Part shown: one piece after another, positions 1 through 9,599 of the stretch | How positions within the stretch are numbered: the first letter of the stretch is position 1 | Layout of the letters: each line of letters starts with the position of its first letter | Source: Pirellulimonas nuda | GTDB lineage: Bacteria; Planctomycetota; Planctomycetia; Pirellulales; Lacipirellulaceae | Assembly (NCBI RefSeq): GCF_007750855.1 | Contig: NZ_CP036291.1 | Location: forward strand, 4,030,001 to 4,094,000 | Length of the DNA: 64,000 nt | Reading direction: 5' to 3' | Made by a program: the position numbers and the translations under genes | Notes under the pieces: model-generated | Told to the model about the DNA's origin: nothing | Databases searched by the model: none | The model's input: the letters and a program-made list of their open reading frames with translations, nothing else

Positions 1-564
1 TTTGGGGACGGGTCCCGGGCGACAGCGCTCTACACGTCGTCTTGGATTGCGCCTCAGAGCGACGTGCACTCGCAACAGCGCTTTTTCTACATGGGGCAGA
101 AGGGGGAGCTCAACATCGATCAGGCTCACCGCGGCTACGCCCTGGCGACCGACGGCGCCGGCTACTCCTCGCCGAACCCCCTCTTCATGAAGTATGCGCC
201 CGACGCACACGGCCGATTCGCCGGACAGTCGGGGTACGGGTATCGCAGCATCGAGGCGTTTGTAGACGCGGTCCACCTCATCCGTGAGGGCAAAGAGACA
301 ACCGAGGACTTCAACGGCCGCCTAGCGACCATCCACGACACGGCCCAAGTGACCGCGGTGCTGGACGCGGGGCGCCGGAGCCTGGACGACGGGGGCCGTC
401 GCTTCGCCATTGAATACGGCGCCGACGGCCGCGTGTTGCGGATTGCGCCCTCTGCCGCAGTGTCGAAAGCCGGAGGCCCGCACTGGAGCGGCAACGGCGT
501 CCCCCCTGCCCACCCCATCGTCGCGACCGACCTCGCCACACTCGCTTCGGCTCCGGAGCGCTAG
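1..564 (+). CDS. Gfo/Idh/MocA-family oxidoreductase, C-terminal part (5' end outside window)
   Basis: This is the last ~187 residues of an NAD(P)-dependent sugar oxidoreductase; the reading frame is open to the window edge, so the N-terminal Rossmann domain lies upstream. The protein aligns almost residue for residue with the C-terminal part of the complete gene at 4422-5744: both share TSSWIAPQSDVHSQQRFFYM, the GELNIDQAHRGYALATD stretch and the FNGRLAT motif. The two are therefore paralogues. The two tails diverge after GRRSLD. The gene precedes a pectate lyase, which suggests a role in metabolism of pectin-derived sugars, but the substrate cannot be read from the sequence. Confidence 0.9.
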   Translation, partial: FGDGSRATALYTSSWIAPQSDVHSQQRFFYMGQKGELNIDQAHRGYALATDGAGYSSPNPLFMKYAPDAHGRFAGQSGYGYRSIEAFVDAVHLIREGKETTEDFNGRLATIHDTAQVTAVLDAGRRSLDDGGRRFAIEYGADGRVLRIAPSAAVSKAGGPHWSGNGVPPAHPIVATDLATLASAPER

Positions 565-657
565 TCACGTTCAACTGGTTGGCCTCCGATCTGCTCTTAG
601 CAATCTGGGCGACGCCATCGTCGCGGTAGACGCGTCAACGAATCTTCTTCCAACAAC

Positions 658-3240
658 GTGAGTAGCGGGATGAATTGCGTCGATCCGACCCAACACGACG
701 TGCGGCACACCGGCCCTAACTCTGCACCCACCCGCAGGGGGCCCGCCGTGGGAGGATTTTTCGGGCCACGGCGCGTGGTTCGGACCGCGCGCGACAGCGG
801 TCGCCTGGTTGCTGGGTGCGCGGCGTTGCTGTGCGGTCTGTCGCTGGGTGGGGCCTCCGCGCAGGCGCAGCTGCCGTTCTTTCCCGGCGCGGAAGGCTAC
901 GGCGGCGCCTTTTCCGGAGTCGCCCCCGCGGCGGGCTGGCTCTCCAACGCCACCGTCTACCACGTCACCAACCTGAACGACGACGGCGCCGGCTCGTTCC
1001 GCGGCGCCTTCACGCAGAACAGCGCGAACAAGATCATCGTGTTCGATGTCGCGGGGACGATCAACATCGGCGCCAACGTCGACATCAAGAACCTCTCGAA
1101 CTACTACATCGCGGGGCAGACAGCTCCCGGTCCGGTGACGATCTACGGGAACACGGTCCAGTTGACCCACAGCGGCGGCAAGGAGAACCGCAACGTCGTG
1201 CTGCGGTACCTTTCGTTCCGTAAGGGCGACGCAGACGGCAGCGACACCATCACCTTTGCCGGCGGAGGGCTGGGAACCAACCTGATCCTCGACCACGTCT
1301 CTGCGTCTTGGTCGGAAGACGAGGTCTTGTCCGTCGCCAACAACAACACCAACGTCACCGTCCAGTACTCAATGATCAACGACGCGCTGGTCAGCGGCCA
1401 CGCCTACGGGTCGCTGATACGCCCGCGGATCAGCTCCGAAGTGACTTTCCACCACAACCTGTACGCCAACAACGCAAGCCGTCAGGCGCGATTCGGCACG
1501 TACAACGGCGAAACCCTCACGGCAGACTTCCGCAACAACGTGGTGTACAACTTCCGCGATCGCGCCAGCTACACTGGCGGCAGCTCCGAGGACGATCAAG
1601 AGCAAACCGACGTGAACTATGTCGGCAACTACATCGTGGCCGGGCCGGGCACGCAGGCGGCCGGCAACATCGCGTACTCGGTCGACAAGAACGTCGACAC
1701 CCGCGTCTTCCAGTCGGGCAACTTCATCGACCCCGACGAGGCCCCAGGGGGCGCCCCGGCCGACGGCGTGCTGGACGGCGCCGACACCGGCTGGGGCATG
1801 TTCACTGTCAACAACCCCACCGATCAGACCTTCACACAGATGGCGTCGCCGTTTGACACGCCGGCCGTAGCCACCCAGTCGGCGCCCGACGCGTACGCGC
1901 AGGTCCGCGACTACGTGGGCAACTGGTGGTGGAACCGCGACGCGATCGATTCCCGCGTCATCGGCAACCTCGTCAACTTCACCGGCCCGCCGATCGGCGC
2001 GTCGGGGCCCAACGCGGGCGAATTGAGCGCGTTGCTGGCCGCCCCTCAAGTGAATCACCCCGCCGGTTACGACACCGACGGCGACGCCATGCCCGACGCG
2101 TGGGAGACCGCCCACGGCCTCAACCCGAACCTAGCAAGCGATTGGAACCTCGACTTCGACAACGACGGGTATATCAATCTGCTCGAGTTCATCAACGAGA
2201 AGGGCGAGTTCCCGGCCCCCACGCCGATTGTGTTCGACGGCGCCGCGAGCGGCCGCTACGCCGACATCATGAACTGGAGGACGGACGACGGGGGCGTCAC
2301 CGACGGCAGCAACTGGCAGCCGTCACGTTTCGACGCCGCCGTCATCCATAGCGGCGCCGTCGTGGTCGACTCGGTAGGACAGCACGCCGGCGCCCTGCTG
2401 ATCGCCCCCGATTCGTCCGACAACGCGTCGCTAAGCATCACGGCGGGTTGGCTGATGGTAGACCAGCGGATCGAGGTCGGATCGTCCTCCGGGGTGGGAC
2501 GCCTCACGCTCACTCCCGGCGGGATGCTGGTGGCGCCGGTCACCGAGATCGGCGCCAGCGGAGAACTGACCGGCGAAGGCGAGCTTATCGGCGACCTCGT
2601 CAACGGAGGGCTGGTGTCGCCCGGCGACTCGCCCGGCATCTTGATGGTGGATGGCGACTACACCCAAACCGCCGGCGGCCGATTGCTGATGGAGCTCTCC
2701 TCGGAGTCGGTCTTCGACCACTTGCTCGTCGAGGGCGCCGTCTCGACCGATGGCGCGTTGGAGGTTGTCCTCTTGGAGGGCTACACTCCGAGCGAGGGAG
2801 CTGTGTTCGACCTGCTGGACTGGGTGGGCGCCAAGTCGGGCGCGTTCCAGTCGCTCCTGCTGCCTTCGCTCCCGGCGTCGCTCGCCTGGGACGTTTCACT
2901 GCTGGAGAGCCACGGCGTCCTGAGCGTCGCGGCCGCCGCCCCGCTGCTCGCCGGCGACTACAACAACGACGGCGCCGTCGACGCGGCCGACTACGCCGTG
3001 TGGCGGGACAACCTGGGCGCCCCCGCCGGCACGCTGCAGAACGACCCCAATAGCAGCGCCATCGGACAAGCACAGTACGACACGTGGAAAGCAAATTTTG
3101 GCCTACCCGCGGGCAGCGGCCAAGGCAGCGCCGCGAACACCCCGGTGCCCGAGCCCTCGGCCGGCATCCTTCTGATGATGGGAGTAGCGCTCGGGTGCAC
3201 CGCAGGCCTGTCGCTCAGCAGGGGGCGGCGCGCGCGTTAA
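658..3240 (+). CDS. Secreted PL1-type pectate lyase with dockerin-like repeat and PEP-CTERM tail
   Basis: The protein has 860 residues when read from the GTG at 658; an ATG at 670 is an alternative, and neither has a clear ribosome binding site. A hydrophobic signal segment lies at about residues 48-70, after a long basic N-region. A right-handed beta-helix pectate-lyase domain begins at FFPGAEGYGG (about residue 74) and continues with the repeated Asn-rich turns typical of PL1. The middle (about 500-760) looks like an autotransporter-type beta-repeat region. A dockerin-like pair of calcium loops (GDYNNDGAVDAADYAVWRDN) starts near residue 766. The last 31 residues, from VPEPSAG through a hydrophobic helix to RGRRAR, form a PEP-CTERM sorting signal. 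The likely role is extracellular, surface-retained cleavage of pectin or homogalacturonan. Confidence 0.88.
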   Translation: MSSGMNCVDPTQHDVRHTGPNSAPTRRGPAVGGFFGPRRVVRTARDSGRLVAGCAALLCGLSLGGASAQAQLPFFPGAEGYGGAFSGVAPAAGWLSNATVYHVTNLNDDGAGSFRGAFTQNSANKIIVFDVAGTINIGANVDIKNLSNYYIAGQTAPGPVTIYGNTVQLTHSGGKENRNVVLRYLSFRKGDADGSDTITFAGGGLGTNLILDHVSASWSEDEVLSVANNNTNVTVQYSMINDALVSGHAYGSLIRPRISSEVTFHHNLYANNASRQARFGTYNGETLTADFRNNVVYNFRDRASYTGGSSEDDQEQTDVNYVGNYIVAGPGTQAAGNIAYSVDKNVDTRVFQSGNFIDPDEAPGGAPADGVLDGADTGWGMFTVNNPTDQTFTQMASPFDTPAVATQSAPDAYAQVRDYVGNWWWNRDAIDSRVIGNLVNFTGPPIGASGPNAGELSALLAAPQVNHPAGYDTDGDAMPDAWETAHGLNPNLASDWNLDFDNDGYINLLEFINEKGEFPAPTPIVFDGAASGRYADIMNWRTDDGGVTDGSNWQPSRFDAAVIHSGAVVVDSVGQHAGALLIAPDSSDNASLSITAGWLMVDQRIEVGSSSGVGRLTLTPGGMLVAPVTEIGASGELTGEGELIGDLVNGGLVSPGDSPGILMVDGDYTQTAGGRLLMELSSESVFDHLLVEGAVSTDGALEVVLLEGYTPSEGAVFDLLDWVGAKSGAFQSLLLPSLPASLAWDVSLLESHGVLSVAAAAPLLAGDYNNDGAVDAADYAVWRDNLGAPAGTLQNDPNSSAIGQAQYDTWKANFGLPAGSGQGSAANTPVPEPSAGILLMMGVALGCTAGLSLSRGRRAR

Positions 3241-3425
3241 CGGCGCATGGCAGCGCGGCCGTAGAAGCGCGACTTCGGTCCGGCGACTGGCGCCGCGAGG
3301 CGCATGCGACAAGACGCTGCGTCGCCTAATGCCATGCGGCCTCGGAGGGGCCCGATAGGATAACGCAACGTCTCTCTCGGCCATCAGAGGAGGAGCCACT
3401 ACGCACGCACGGATGGTACCAAGCG

Positions 3426-4079
3426 ATGAGGCTCCCTGTTTGGGCCCGCACTAGCGGCCCGCTCGCCCGGCATGGCGCCGCTTGCCCCAAGGGAACGATC
3501 CGCCGCGGGGCGTTCGAACAGCTCGAAGAACGGGCCATGCTGTCGGTCGTGCGGATCGCTTCCTGGAACACCCTCAACGGCCCCAACGACGCCGAGGGCC
3601 AGGCAGCGTTTGCGACGGTGCTGGGCGCCACCGGCGAGGCGTCCCTGGCCGGCAACGCCAGCGTCGACCTCTCGGGCTGGCTGCTGGACGACGAAGACGC
3701 CGCCAACTGGTCGCCGATCCCGGCCCGCGTCGTGCTCGCTATTGGCTTAGGTGGCGGTGTTGTTCGACAGCGCGTTCACCCTCGACGCGACGTTCCGTGC
3801 GGCGTGGCAGGCGCCGACGGCCGCACTCGTGATCGGCATCGGCTGGGGCAACCTCGCCCACTCCCCCAACGCCACTGACAAGGTGCTCTAGTTCCGCGAC
3901 GCACAGGCATGCAGATCGACCTCGTGAACCCTTCGCGCCGCCCGCCCCCCAGATCGCCGTTCTCTTCAAGCGTTTCTAAAGCGATTGAGACAGAGGACCA
4001 GCAATCCGAAATCGCCAACGACGCCGATGCACTCTTTGCGCTGCTCACATCAGAAGGCCCGACTGCCTCCGCGGATTGA
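3426..4079 (+). pseudogene. Decayed LEPR-XLL surface protein (endonuclease/exonuclease/phosphatase start plus lamin-tail remnant)
   Basis: The fragments lie in three reading steps. Frame 1 (3426-~3745) has the planctomycetal targeting motif FEQLEERAML, then VVRIASWNTLNGPND, the usual beginning of an endonuclease/exonuclease/phosphatase domain, which stops after ~40 residues and jumps to a lamin-tail-like piece (LSGWLLDDEDAANWSPIPA). The lamin-tail piece continues after a frame change as VAVLFDSAFTLDATFRAAW (3751-3891, stop TAG). A third open stretch, 3909-4079, encodes 56 residues with an acidic Asp/Glu-rich tail (ANDADALFALLTSE) like the C-termini of other planctomycetal surface proteins. 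A large internal deletion plus frameshifts is the simplest reading. No intact product is expected. Confidence 0.7.
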
Positions 4080-4421
4080 ACCGTCGTGGAAGCTTGGTCA
4101 CCGCCGCATCGTGTTCGCGAACGAGCGGTTGTGCCACAGACCTGCTTGGTTCTCTCCTGCAATGTTCCCGTTCTTGCAACCACGAGAACAAGAAACCCCG
4201 AGAGCGTCGTGGCGGGACGCGCATCGGGCTTCACCCCTGCCAGCATTCGTGCCGCTAGGCGTGGTTGTCTCATTTCGGGGCAGAAAGCGAATTGCGGCGT
4301 TTCGGCTTTGCCCTGCATACTGACGGTCGGGGAGCAGTGCTGTCGGTGCGACGGCGCCGCGCCTCCGCCGTTTGCGCCTGCCAGACGCCGTGCGTGTCCG
4401 CCGAAAGAACCGCGAGATAAG
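4080..4421. other. Intergenic region upstream of the Gfo/Idh/MocA gene
   Basis: No coding sequence is supported in these ~340 bases. The same frame as the downstream gene is open back to 4086 but shows no family-like residues before the ATG at 4422. A short inverted pair, TTCTTG and CAAGAA about 12 bases apart near 4172-4196, is the only dyad seen and might be an operator; the support is weak. Confidence 0.4.
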
Positions 4422-5744
4422 ATGTCACTCCCTCGTCTGTTGATGGTCGGCACGGGCGAGTACACGACGGGCTATGTCCGCGACGGGGCGAGCGGTTCGG
4501 ACAAGAGCGCAGGCGTGGTGGCGCTTACCTGCTTCGACCTGCGTGACCGGGGGCGGCTGGGTGACCTGAGCATGGCGGGCGCCAACGGCGCCAAGTTCCC
4601 CGCCATCCGCCGCCACCTGCAGGATCTGGTCGGCGACAAGTACAGCGGCCTCGACGTGTCGTTCCGCAGCTTCCCCGCGGACGACACGCCCCGCGACCCG
4701 CTGGCCTACCTGGCGGCGCTCGACGCGTTGGAGCCGGGCGACCTGGTGACGGTCTTCACGCCGGACGACACGCACTTCGAGATCGCCATGCGGGCGGTCG
4801 AGCGGGGCATGCACGTGCTGGTCGCCAAGCCGATCGTGAAGAACCTGCGGGAACACCTCCTGCTCGCGGCCGCCGCCCGCCGCCACGGGGTGCTGGTGGC
4901 GATGGAGGTGCACAAGCGATGGGACCCGCTCTACGCCGACGCCCGCGACCGCATCCGCGAGCTGGGCGCCTTCAGCTTCTTTAGCTCGTACATGAGCCAG
5001 CCGAAGAGCCAGCTCGGCACGTTCCGGGCGTGGGCGGGCAAGTCGAGCGACATCAGCTTCTACCTGAACGCGCACCACGTCGACTTCAACAACTGGGTCG
5101 TCGAGCACTGCGCGCGGCCGTTGGCGGTCTCCGCCATCGCGTCGACCGGCGTGGCGGCGGCGGCGGGGCTCGACACCGAAGACACGATCACGCTCTGCGT
5201 CGAGTGGGAGAACCTGGCGGACCGCTCCCGCGCGTCGGCCCTGTACACCTCGTCGTGGATTGCGCCGCAGAGCGACGTCCACTCGCAGCAGCGGTTCTTC
5301 TACATGGGGCACAAGGGGGAGCTGAACATCGACCAGGCCCACCGGGGCTACGCGCTGGCGACCGACACGGCGGGCTACGCCTCTCCCAACCCGCTGTTCA
5401 TGAAGTACGCCCCCGACGCACGGGGGCGGTTCGCCGGCCAGCACGGCTACGGCTACCGCAGCATCGAGGCGTTCGTCGAGGCGGCCCAGGCGGTCCGCAC
5501 GGGCAAAGCGGCCTGCGACGACTTCAACGGCCGCTTGGCCACGGTCCACGACACGACGCGTGTGACGGCCATCCTCGACGCCGGCCGCCGGAGCCTCGAC
5601 GCCGGGGGGCAGCGGTTCGAACTCGAGTACGACGCCGCCGGGCAGGTCTGGGCCATCAACACGCCCACGCCGGCCGGCCCGGAAGGACCCCATTGGACCA
5701 GCCGCGCCCCAAGCGGTGGGAAGGCCGTGATCGGTCAGGCGTGA
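4422..5744 (+). CDS. Gfo/Idh/MocA-family oxidoreductase (complete paralogue)
   Basis: A 440-residue cytoplasmic oxidoreductase with no signal peptide. The Rossmann nucleotide-binding start is LLMVGTGEYTTGYV (residues 6-19). The family signature around the conserved lysine is VLVAKPIVKN (about residue 130), with the following HKRWDPLY and the catalytic-region NAHHVDFNNWV. The ATG at 4422 is chosen because similarity to the family begins at once; the open frame reaches further upstream without recognisable sequence. It is a paralogue of the partial gene at 1-564, and together they bracket the PL1 lyase and the pseudogene. A role in oxidation or reduction of a pectin-derived sugar acid is an inference from the neighbourhood only. 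Confidence 0.87.
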   Translation: MSLPRLLMVGTGEYTTGYVRDGASGSDKSAGVVALTCFDLRDRGRLGDLSMAGANGAKFPAIRRHLQDLVGDKYSGLDVSFRSFPADDTPRDPLAYLAALDALEPGDLVTVFTPDDTHFEIAMRAVERGMHVLVAKPIVKNLREHLLLAAAARRHGVLVAMEVHKRWDPLYADARDRIRELGAFSFFSSYMSQPKSQLGTFRAWAGKSSDISFYLNAHHVDFNNWVVEHCARPLAVSAIASTGVAAAAGLDTEDTITLCVEWENLADRSRASALYTSSWIAPQSDVHSQQRFFYMGHKGELNIDQAHRGYALATDTAGYASPNPLFMKYAPDARGRFAGQHGYGYRSIEAFVEAAQAVRTGKAACDDFNGRLATVHDTTRVTAILDAGRRSLDAGGQRFELEYDAAGQVWAINTPTPAGPEGPHWTSRAPSGGKAVIGQA

Positions 5745-6464
5745 GGGCTGCTAGAAGGCCCGGTGGTGGACAGGGGTGTTGGCACACAACACGGGGGCCA
5801 CACACCTATCTACCAGTCGCGTGGGACAAGCACACCACCCAGTCGCGACCGCGCGCAAATACAGAAGTTCGACCAGCAGAAAGGCCGAACCGCGCTTCCT
5901 CTGAGCGCGTGTTGCGATGGCGATGAGTTTGCTGGGCTGCAACATGAATGAACTCAGTTACGTTGAAACCGCTAGACGAGAAGGGCCATCTCAATGGCGG
6001 ACGATGAGTTGCAGCAGAAGCCGCGCACGCGGGCCGAGCGTATGACAATCTGTCGGCCGCTCTAGCGGTGCGCATGTTGCCAGATTGTTTCAACGGTAAA
6101 GACGCCGAGGGATCGGATTGCGTAATTGGATACGCCGATTGCAGAAATGGGGACGCAATCGTAGCTACTACGACGGGCTCGTTCATTGCTGTTGCTCCCA
6201 AGCGCGAATAAAATGGCGTCTGGAGTGACATGGCTGAGGCGGCCTATCCCAGTCGAACGTCGCCCGCGCCCTAGATCGATTTCTGCTGGTGGTCTATGAC
6301 AGCTAGGGGCTGTCGAGTGCTCATCGCCCGGCTTGCCCCGATCGTTCGCCTAGGCGACGGTCGAACTCTTCAACGACGTCCGGCGTTTGGTCCCCCTGCC
6401 TGCCTGCCAAGCCAACCGCCGCGTCCGGCGGTCAAGCCGCCAAGCAACTCATGGTGCGTCGCGC
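5745..6464. other. 720-base intergenic region without a supported gene
   Basis: Short open frames occur on both strands but none has a recognisable domain, a ribosome binding site or the codon bias of the neighbours. A hairpin, GTGTTG - GCACA - CAACAC at 5776-5792, lies 31 bases after the stop at 5744 and could terminate the oxidoreductase transcript, though no T-tract follows. The remainder probably holds the leader and promoter of the PL11-GH106 operon. Confidence 0.45.
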
Positions 6465-9400
6465 ATGAAGCAATCAATCAACGCCGTGCGATATGCTCGG
6501 CGGGGGCGGAACCTGAGGATGGAGCCGCTAGAAGACCGACGGCTCCTCGCCCTCGCATCGCTAACAGCGGCGGCCGACACGTTCACGCGGTCTGGGGTCA
6601 ACGCGGGCGGCGCATCAACGCTCGACGTGCTCGACGCAAACGGCCCGGGCGACCGGATGGCCTACGTGCGGTTCGACTTGTCGCAACTCAACATCGACGC
6701 CATCTCAAACGCGACGCTCTCGCTCTACAAAGCCGGCGGTACGCGCAACGACACCATCGTGCCCGACCGCTTTGACGTTTATGGCCTGACCAACGCCCCC
6801 GGCGCAACCCCGCAGAACTGGAGCGAGTCGACACTGGCCGAAGGGGGCCTCGGGGCCGAGTACGCCCACACCGGCGGCGACGGCGTCGACCCTTCCTTGG
6901 TGTTCAGCCTAGACCAGGAGAGCGGCGCCGCGGTAACCGAGAGCGTAACGAACGCCCAGGGCGCGCCGCAGACGATCACCGGTCAGGATTTGGTCGCTTT
7001 TCTGAACAGCCGTGTCGACGACAATGGGCTCGTCACCTTCATTACCCGGGTAGACGCGGGCGCCGTGCGGGGCTGGGGGTACTCGTCGCGTGAGGACGCC
7101 GACCCGGCGGTTCGGCCGACGCTGACCATCGAGTACGACGAGGACGCCGCGCCCCCCGCAACGCCTCAGTTCTATCGGCAGGTCGAGAAACTTAATCGCG
7201 GGGTTGTCGTGGTGCGCCCCACCTCCAACACGGCGTATGTAGGTTGGAGGATGCTGGGAGACGACCCCCAGGACGTAGCGTTCAACCTGTACCGTTCCGC
7301 AAGCAGCGGCGCCCCGGTCAAACTCAATGCGTCGCCACTCACGCAATCGACCAACTTTGTCGACTCTACCGCGAACCTGAACGTGGCCAACAGCTACTTT
7401 GTTCGCGCCGTGGTCGGGGGTCAGGAGCTCGCACCGAGCGAGTCGTACACGCTCGCAGCCGCGTCGACGGTCGAGCAGCACCTAACGATTCCGCTCCAGA
7501 TCCCGGCCGGAGGGACAACCCCCAGCGGAGAGAGTTTTACCTACAACGCCAACGACGCTTCCGTGGGCGACCTCAACGGAGACGGCCAATACGAAGTGAT
7601 CCTCAAGTGGGACCCATCGAACTCAAAGGACAACTCGCAGTCGGGCTACACCGGCAACACCTACGTCGACGCCTACACGCTCGAAGGCGAGCTGATGTGG
7701 CGGATCGACCTGGGGCGCAACATCCGCTCCGGCGCCCACTACACCCAGATGGCGGTCTACGATTTCGATGGCGACGGGCGTGCCGAGATTGTATTGAAGA
7801 CCGCCCCGGGCACGATCGATGGCCAGGGCAACGCCGTGCTCCTGGGAGGCGACTCGGTAGCGGACGACTTTCGCAACTCAAGCGGATACGTTCTGAGCGG
7901 ACCGGAGTACCTGACCGTGTTCGACGGTCTCACCGGCGCTGAGCTCGACTCCATCCCGTTCGCTCCGGTGCGAGGAAGTGTATCTGGGTGGGGCGATACT
8001 TACGGCAACCGCGTCGATCGGTTCACGGTCGGGGTCGCCTACTTCGACGGCACACGCCCCAGCGTCGTCTTCGGACGGGGCTACTACGGGCCGCAGTCGG
8101 GGCGACAGTCGCGCAACGAGGTGGCCGCATACGATTGGCGGGACGGACATTTGACCCAGCGGTGGATATTTCAGGCCGCCACCAACGGGGCGAACCCCGA
8201 CTACATTGGCCAGGGGGCCCACTCACTGACCATCGGCGACGTCGACGGCGACGGCTTCGATGAAGTGATCTACGGCGCTTCGGCGATCGACCACGACGGC
8301 ACGGGTCTGTACACGACCGGCTTGGGGCACGGCGACGCGCTGCACATGTCGGACATGGATCCGACGCGGCCCGGCCTTGAAGTGTTCATGGTGCACGAGT
8401 CTCGCGGCGAGTACGAGAGCGAAGGACGCGACGCGGGGGGTGAGCTCCGCGACGCAGCGACCGGCGCGTTGCTGTTCCAGATCCCCTCGAACAACGACGT
8501 CGGACGGGGCGTGGCGATGGACATCGACCCGAACCACCTCGGGTACGAGTTCTGGGCGTCCACCGACGAGGGGACGCGGATGATCTACAACGTGTCGGGC
8601 GAGGCGCTCTACGAGACCCCCGGCGGCATGATGTACAACTTTGGCGTTTGGTGGGACGGCGACCTGTCACGCGAACTTCTCGATGGGACGACCATCTCCA
8701 AGTGGAACAACCCGGGCCGCACAAACCTGGTCTCGTCTGGGAGCAGCGGGATCAACAGCACCGCAGGGCTGTCCAGCAACAATGGCACCAAGAGCACCCC
8801 AAGCCTGTCGGCCGACATCCTGGGCGACTGGCGCGAGGAAGTCATCTGGCGTCGGAGCGACAACTCTGCATTGGAAATCTGGACCACCACCATCGTGACG
8901 CAGACGCGCCTCACTACGCTGATGCACGACACGCAGTACCGCGAGGCGATCGCTTGGCAGAACGACGGGTACAACCAACCCCCCCACCCGAGTTTTTACC
9001 TCGGGGCCGGGATGCAGACGCCGCCACAGCCGCTGATCTACTTCGGCGGAGAGCTGCGGGGCGACTACAACAACGACGGGTCCGTCGATGCAGCCGACTA
9101 CACCGTCTGGCGAGACTCGCTGGGGAGCGTCGGCAACCCGCCGGCCGATGGCTACCACAACGGGGTGGTGGATCAGAGCGACTACGGCGTGTGGCGAGAG
9201 AACTTCGGCGCCGTGGCGCCGGCCGCGAACGGTACCCGCGCCGCTGAGTCTGTTGCCGCCGCAGGTTTGATTACGGATCAAGCAAACGCCCCCGAGCCGC
9301 CAACGAGAGGCCTATCCCCGGTTGGCTATGCGGCTGCTCCGACGGCGGCCCCGGCTCTGGCAAGCGGAGCCGCAGGGCGAACCCAGCGGGCTCCGCTGGC

Positions 9401-9599
9401 CTCGGCGATGGCATCGCCTGCGCCCGACCACGCGCCGCTGTTGCTGTTGTTATCAGCAGAAGAGCAATACGCGGCGAACTCTTGCGTGTTGGCTGCCCCC
9501 ATCACGCAAGACGCAGTCGACTCGTCGGATCTCGACGACGTACTGCAGTTAGTATTCGAGACTTGGGACAGCGTCGCACCGCTTGAGAGGCCCCGATGA
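6465..9599 (+). CDS. PL11 rhamnogalacturonan endolyase with N-terminal DNRLRE/CBM96-like domain and dockerin-like repeats
   Basis: A 1044-residue secreted protein. The start at 6465 places the planctomycetal LEPR-XLL-type motif (MEPLEDRRLLAL) at residues 20-31, as expected for this targeting signal. A DNRLRE-type beta-sandwich follows (about 35-220; AYVRFDLSQLN, SNATLSLYKAGG). The PL11 lyase begins at VEKLNRGVVVV and shows the beta-propeller repeats DLNGDGQYEVILKWD, DLGRNIRSGAHYTQM, DFDGDGRAEIVLKTAPG and DVDGDGFDEVIYG. Near the C-terminus are two dockerin-like loops (GDYNNDGSVDAADYTVWRDS and the GVVDQSDYGVWREN copy), then an Ala/Pro-rich tail. It should cleave the RG-I backbone by beta-elimination. 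The stop overlaps the next start (ATGA at 9596), so the two genes are translationally coupled. Confidence 0.9.
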   Translation: MKQSINAVRYARRGRNLRMEPLEDRRLLALASLTAAADTFTRSGVNAGGASTLDVLDANGPGDRMAYVRFDLSQLNIDAISNATLSLYKAGGTRNDTIVPDRFDVYGLTNAPGATPQNWSESTLAEGGLGAEYAHTGGDGVDPSLVFSLDQESGAAVTESVTNAQGAPQTITGQDLVAFLNSRVDDNGLVTFITRVDAGAVRGWGYSSREDADPAVRPTLTIEYDEDAAPPATPQFYRQVEKLNRGVVVVRPTSNTAYVGWRMLGDDPQDVAFNLYRSASSGAPVKLNASPLTQSTNFVDSTANLNVANSYFVRAVVGGQELAPSESYTLAAASTVEQHLTIPLQIPAGGTTPSGESFTYNANDASVGDLNGDGQYEVILKWDPSNSKDNSQSGYTGNTYVDAYTLEGELMWRIDLGRNIRSGAHYTQMAVYDFDGDGRAEIVLKTAPGTIDGQGNAVLLGGDSVADDFRNSSGYVLSGPEYLTVFDGLTGAELDSIPFAPVRGSVSGWGDTYGNRVDRFTVGVAYFDGTRPSVVFGRGYYGPQSGRQSRNEVAAYDWRDGHLTQRWIFQAATNGANPDYIGQGAHSLTIGDVDGDGFDEVIYGASAIDHDGTGLYTTGLGHGDALHMSDMDPTRPGLEVFMVHESRGEYESEGRDAGGELRDAATGALLFQIPSNNDVGRGVAMDIDPNHLGYEFWASTDEGTRMIYNVSGEALYETPGGMMYNFGVWWDGDLSRELLDGTTISKWNNPGRTNLVSSGSSGINSTAGLSSNNGTKSTPSLSADILGDWREEVIWRRSDNSALEIWTTTIVTQTRLTTLMHDTQYREAIAWQNDGYNQPPHPSFYLGAGMQTPPQPLIYFGGELRGDYNNDGSVDAADYTVWRDSLGSVGNPPADGYHNGVVDQSDYGVWRENFGAVAPAANGTRAAESVAAAGLITDQANAPEPPTRGLSPVGYAAAPTAAPALASGAAGRTQRAPLASAMASPAPDHAPLLLLLSAEEQYAANSCVLAAPITQDAVDSSDLDDVLQLVFETWDSVAPLERPR

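Noticed and set aside
5776-5792. Hairpin after the oxidoreductase as a definite rho-independent terminator
   Set aside because: The six-base stem is perfect but no T-tract follows, so it is mentioned only as a possibility.
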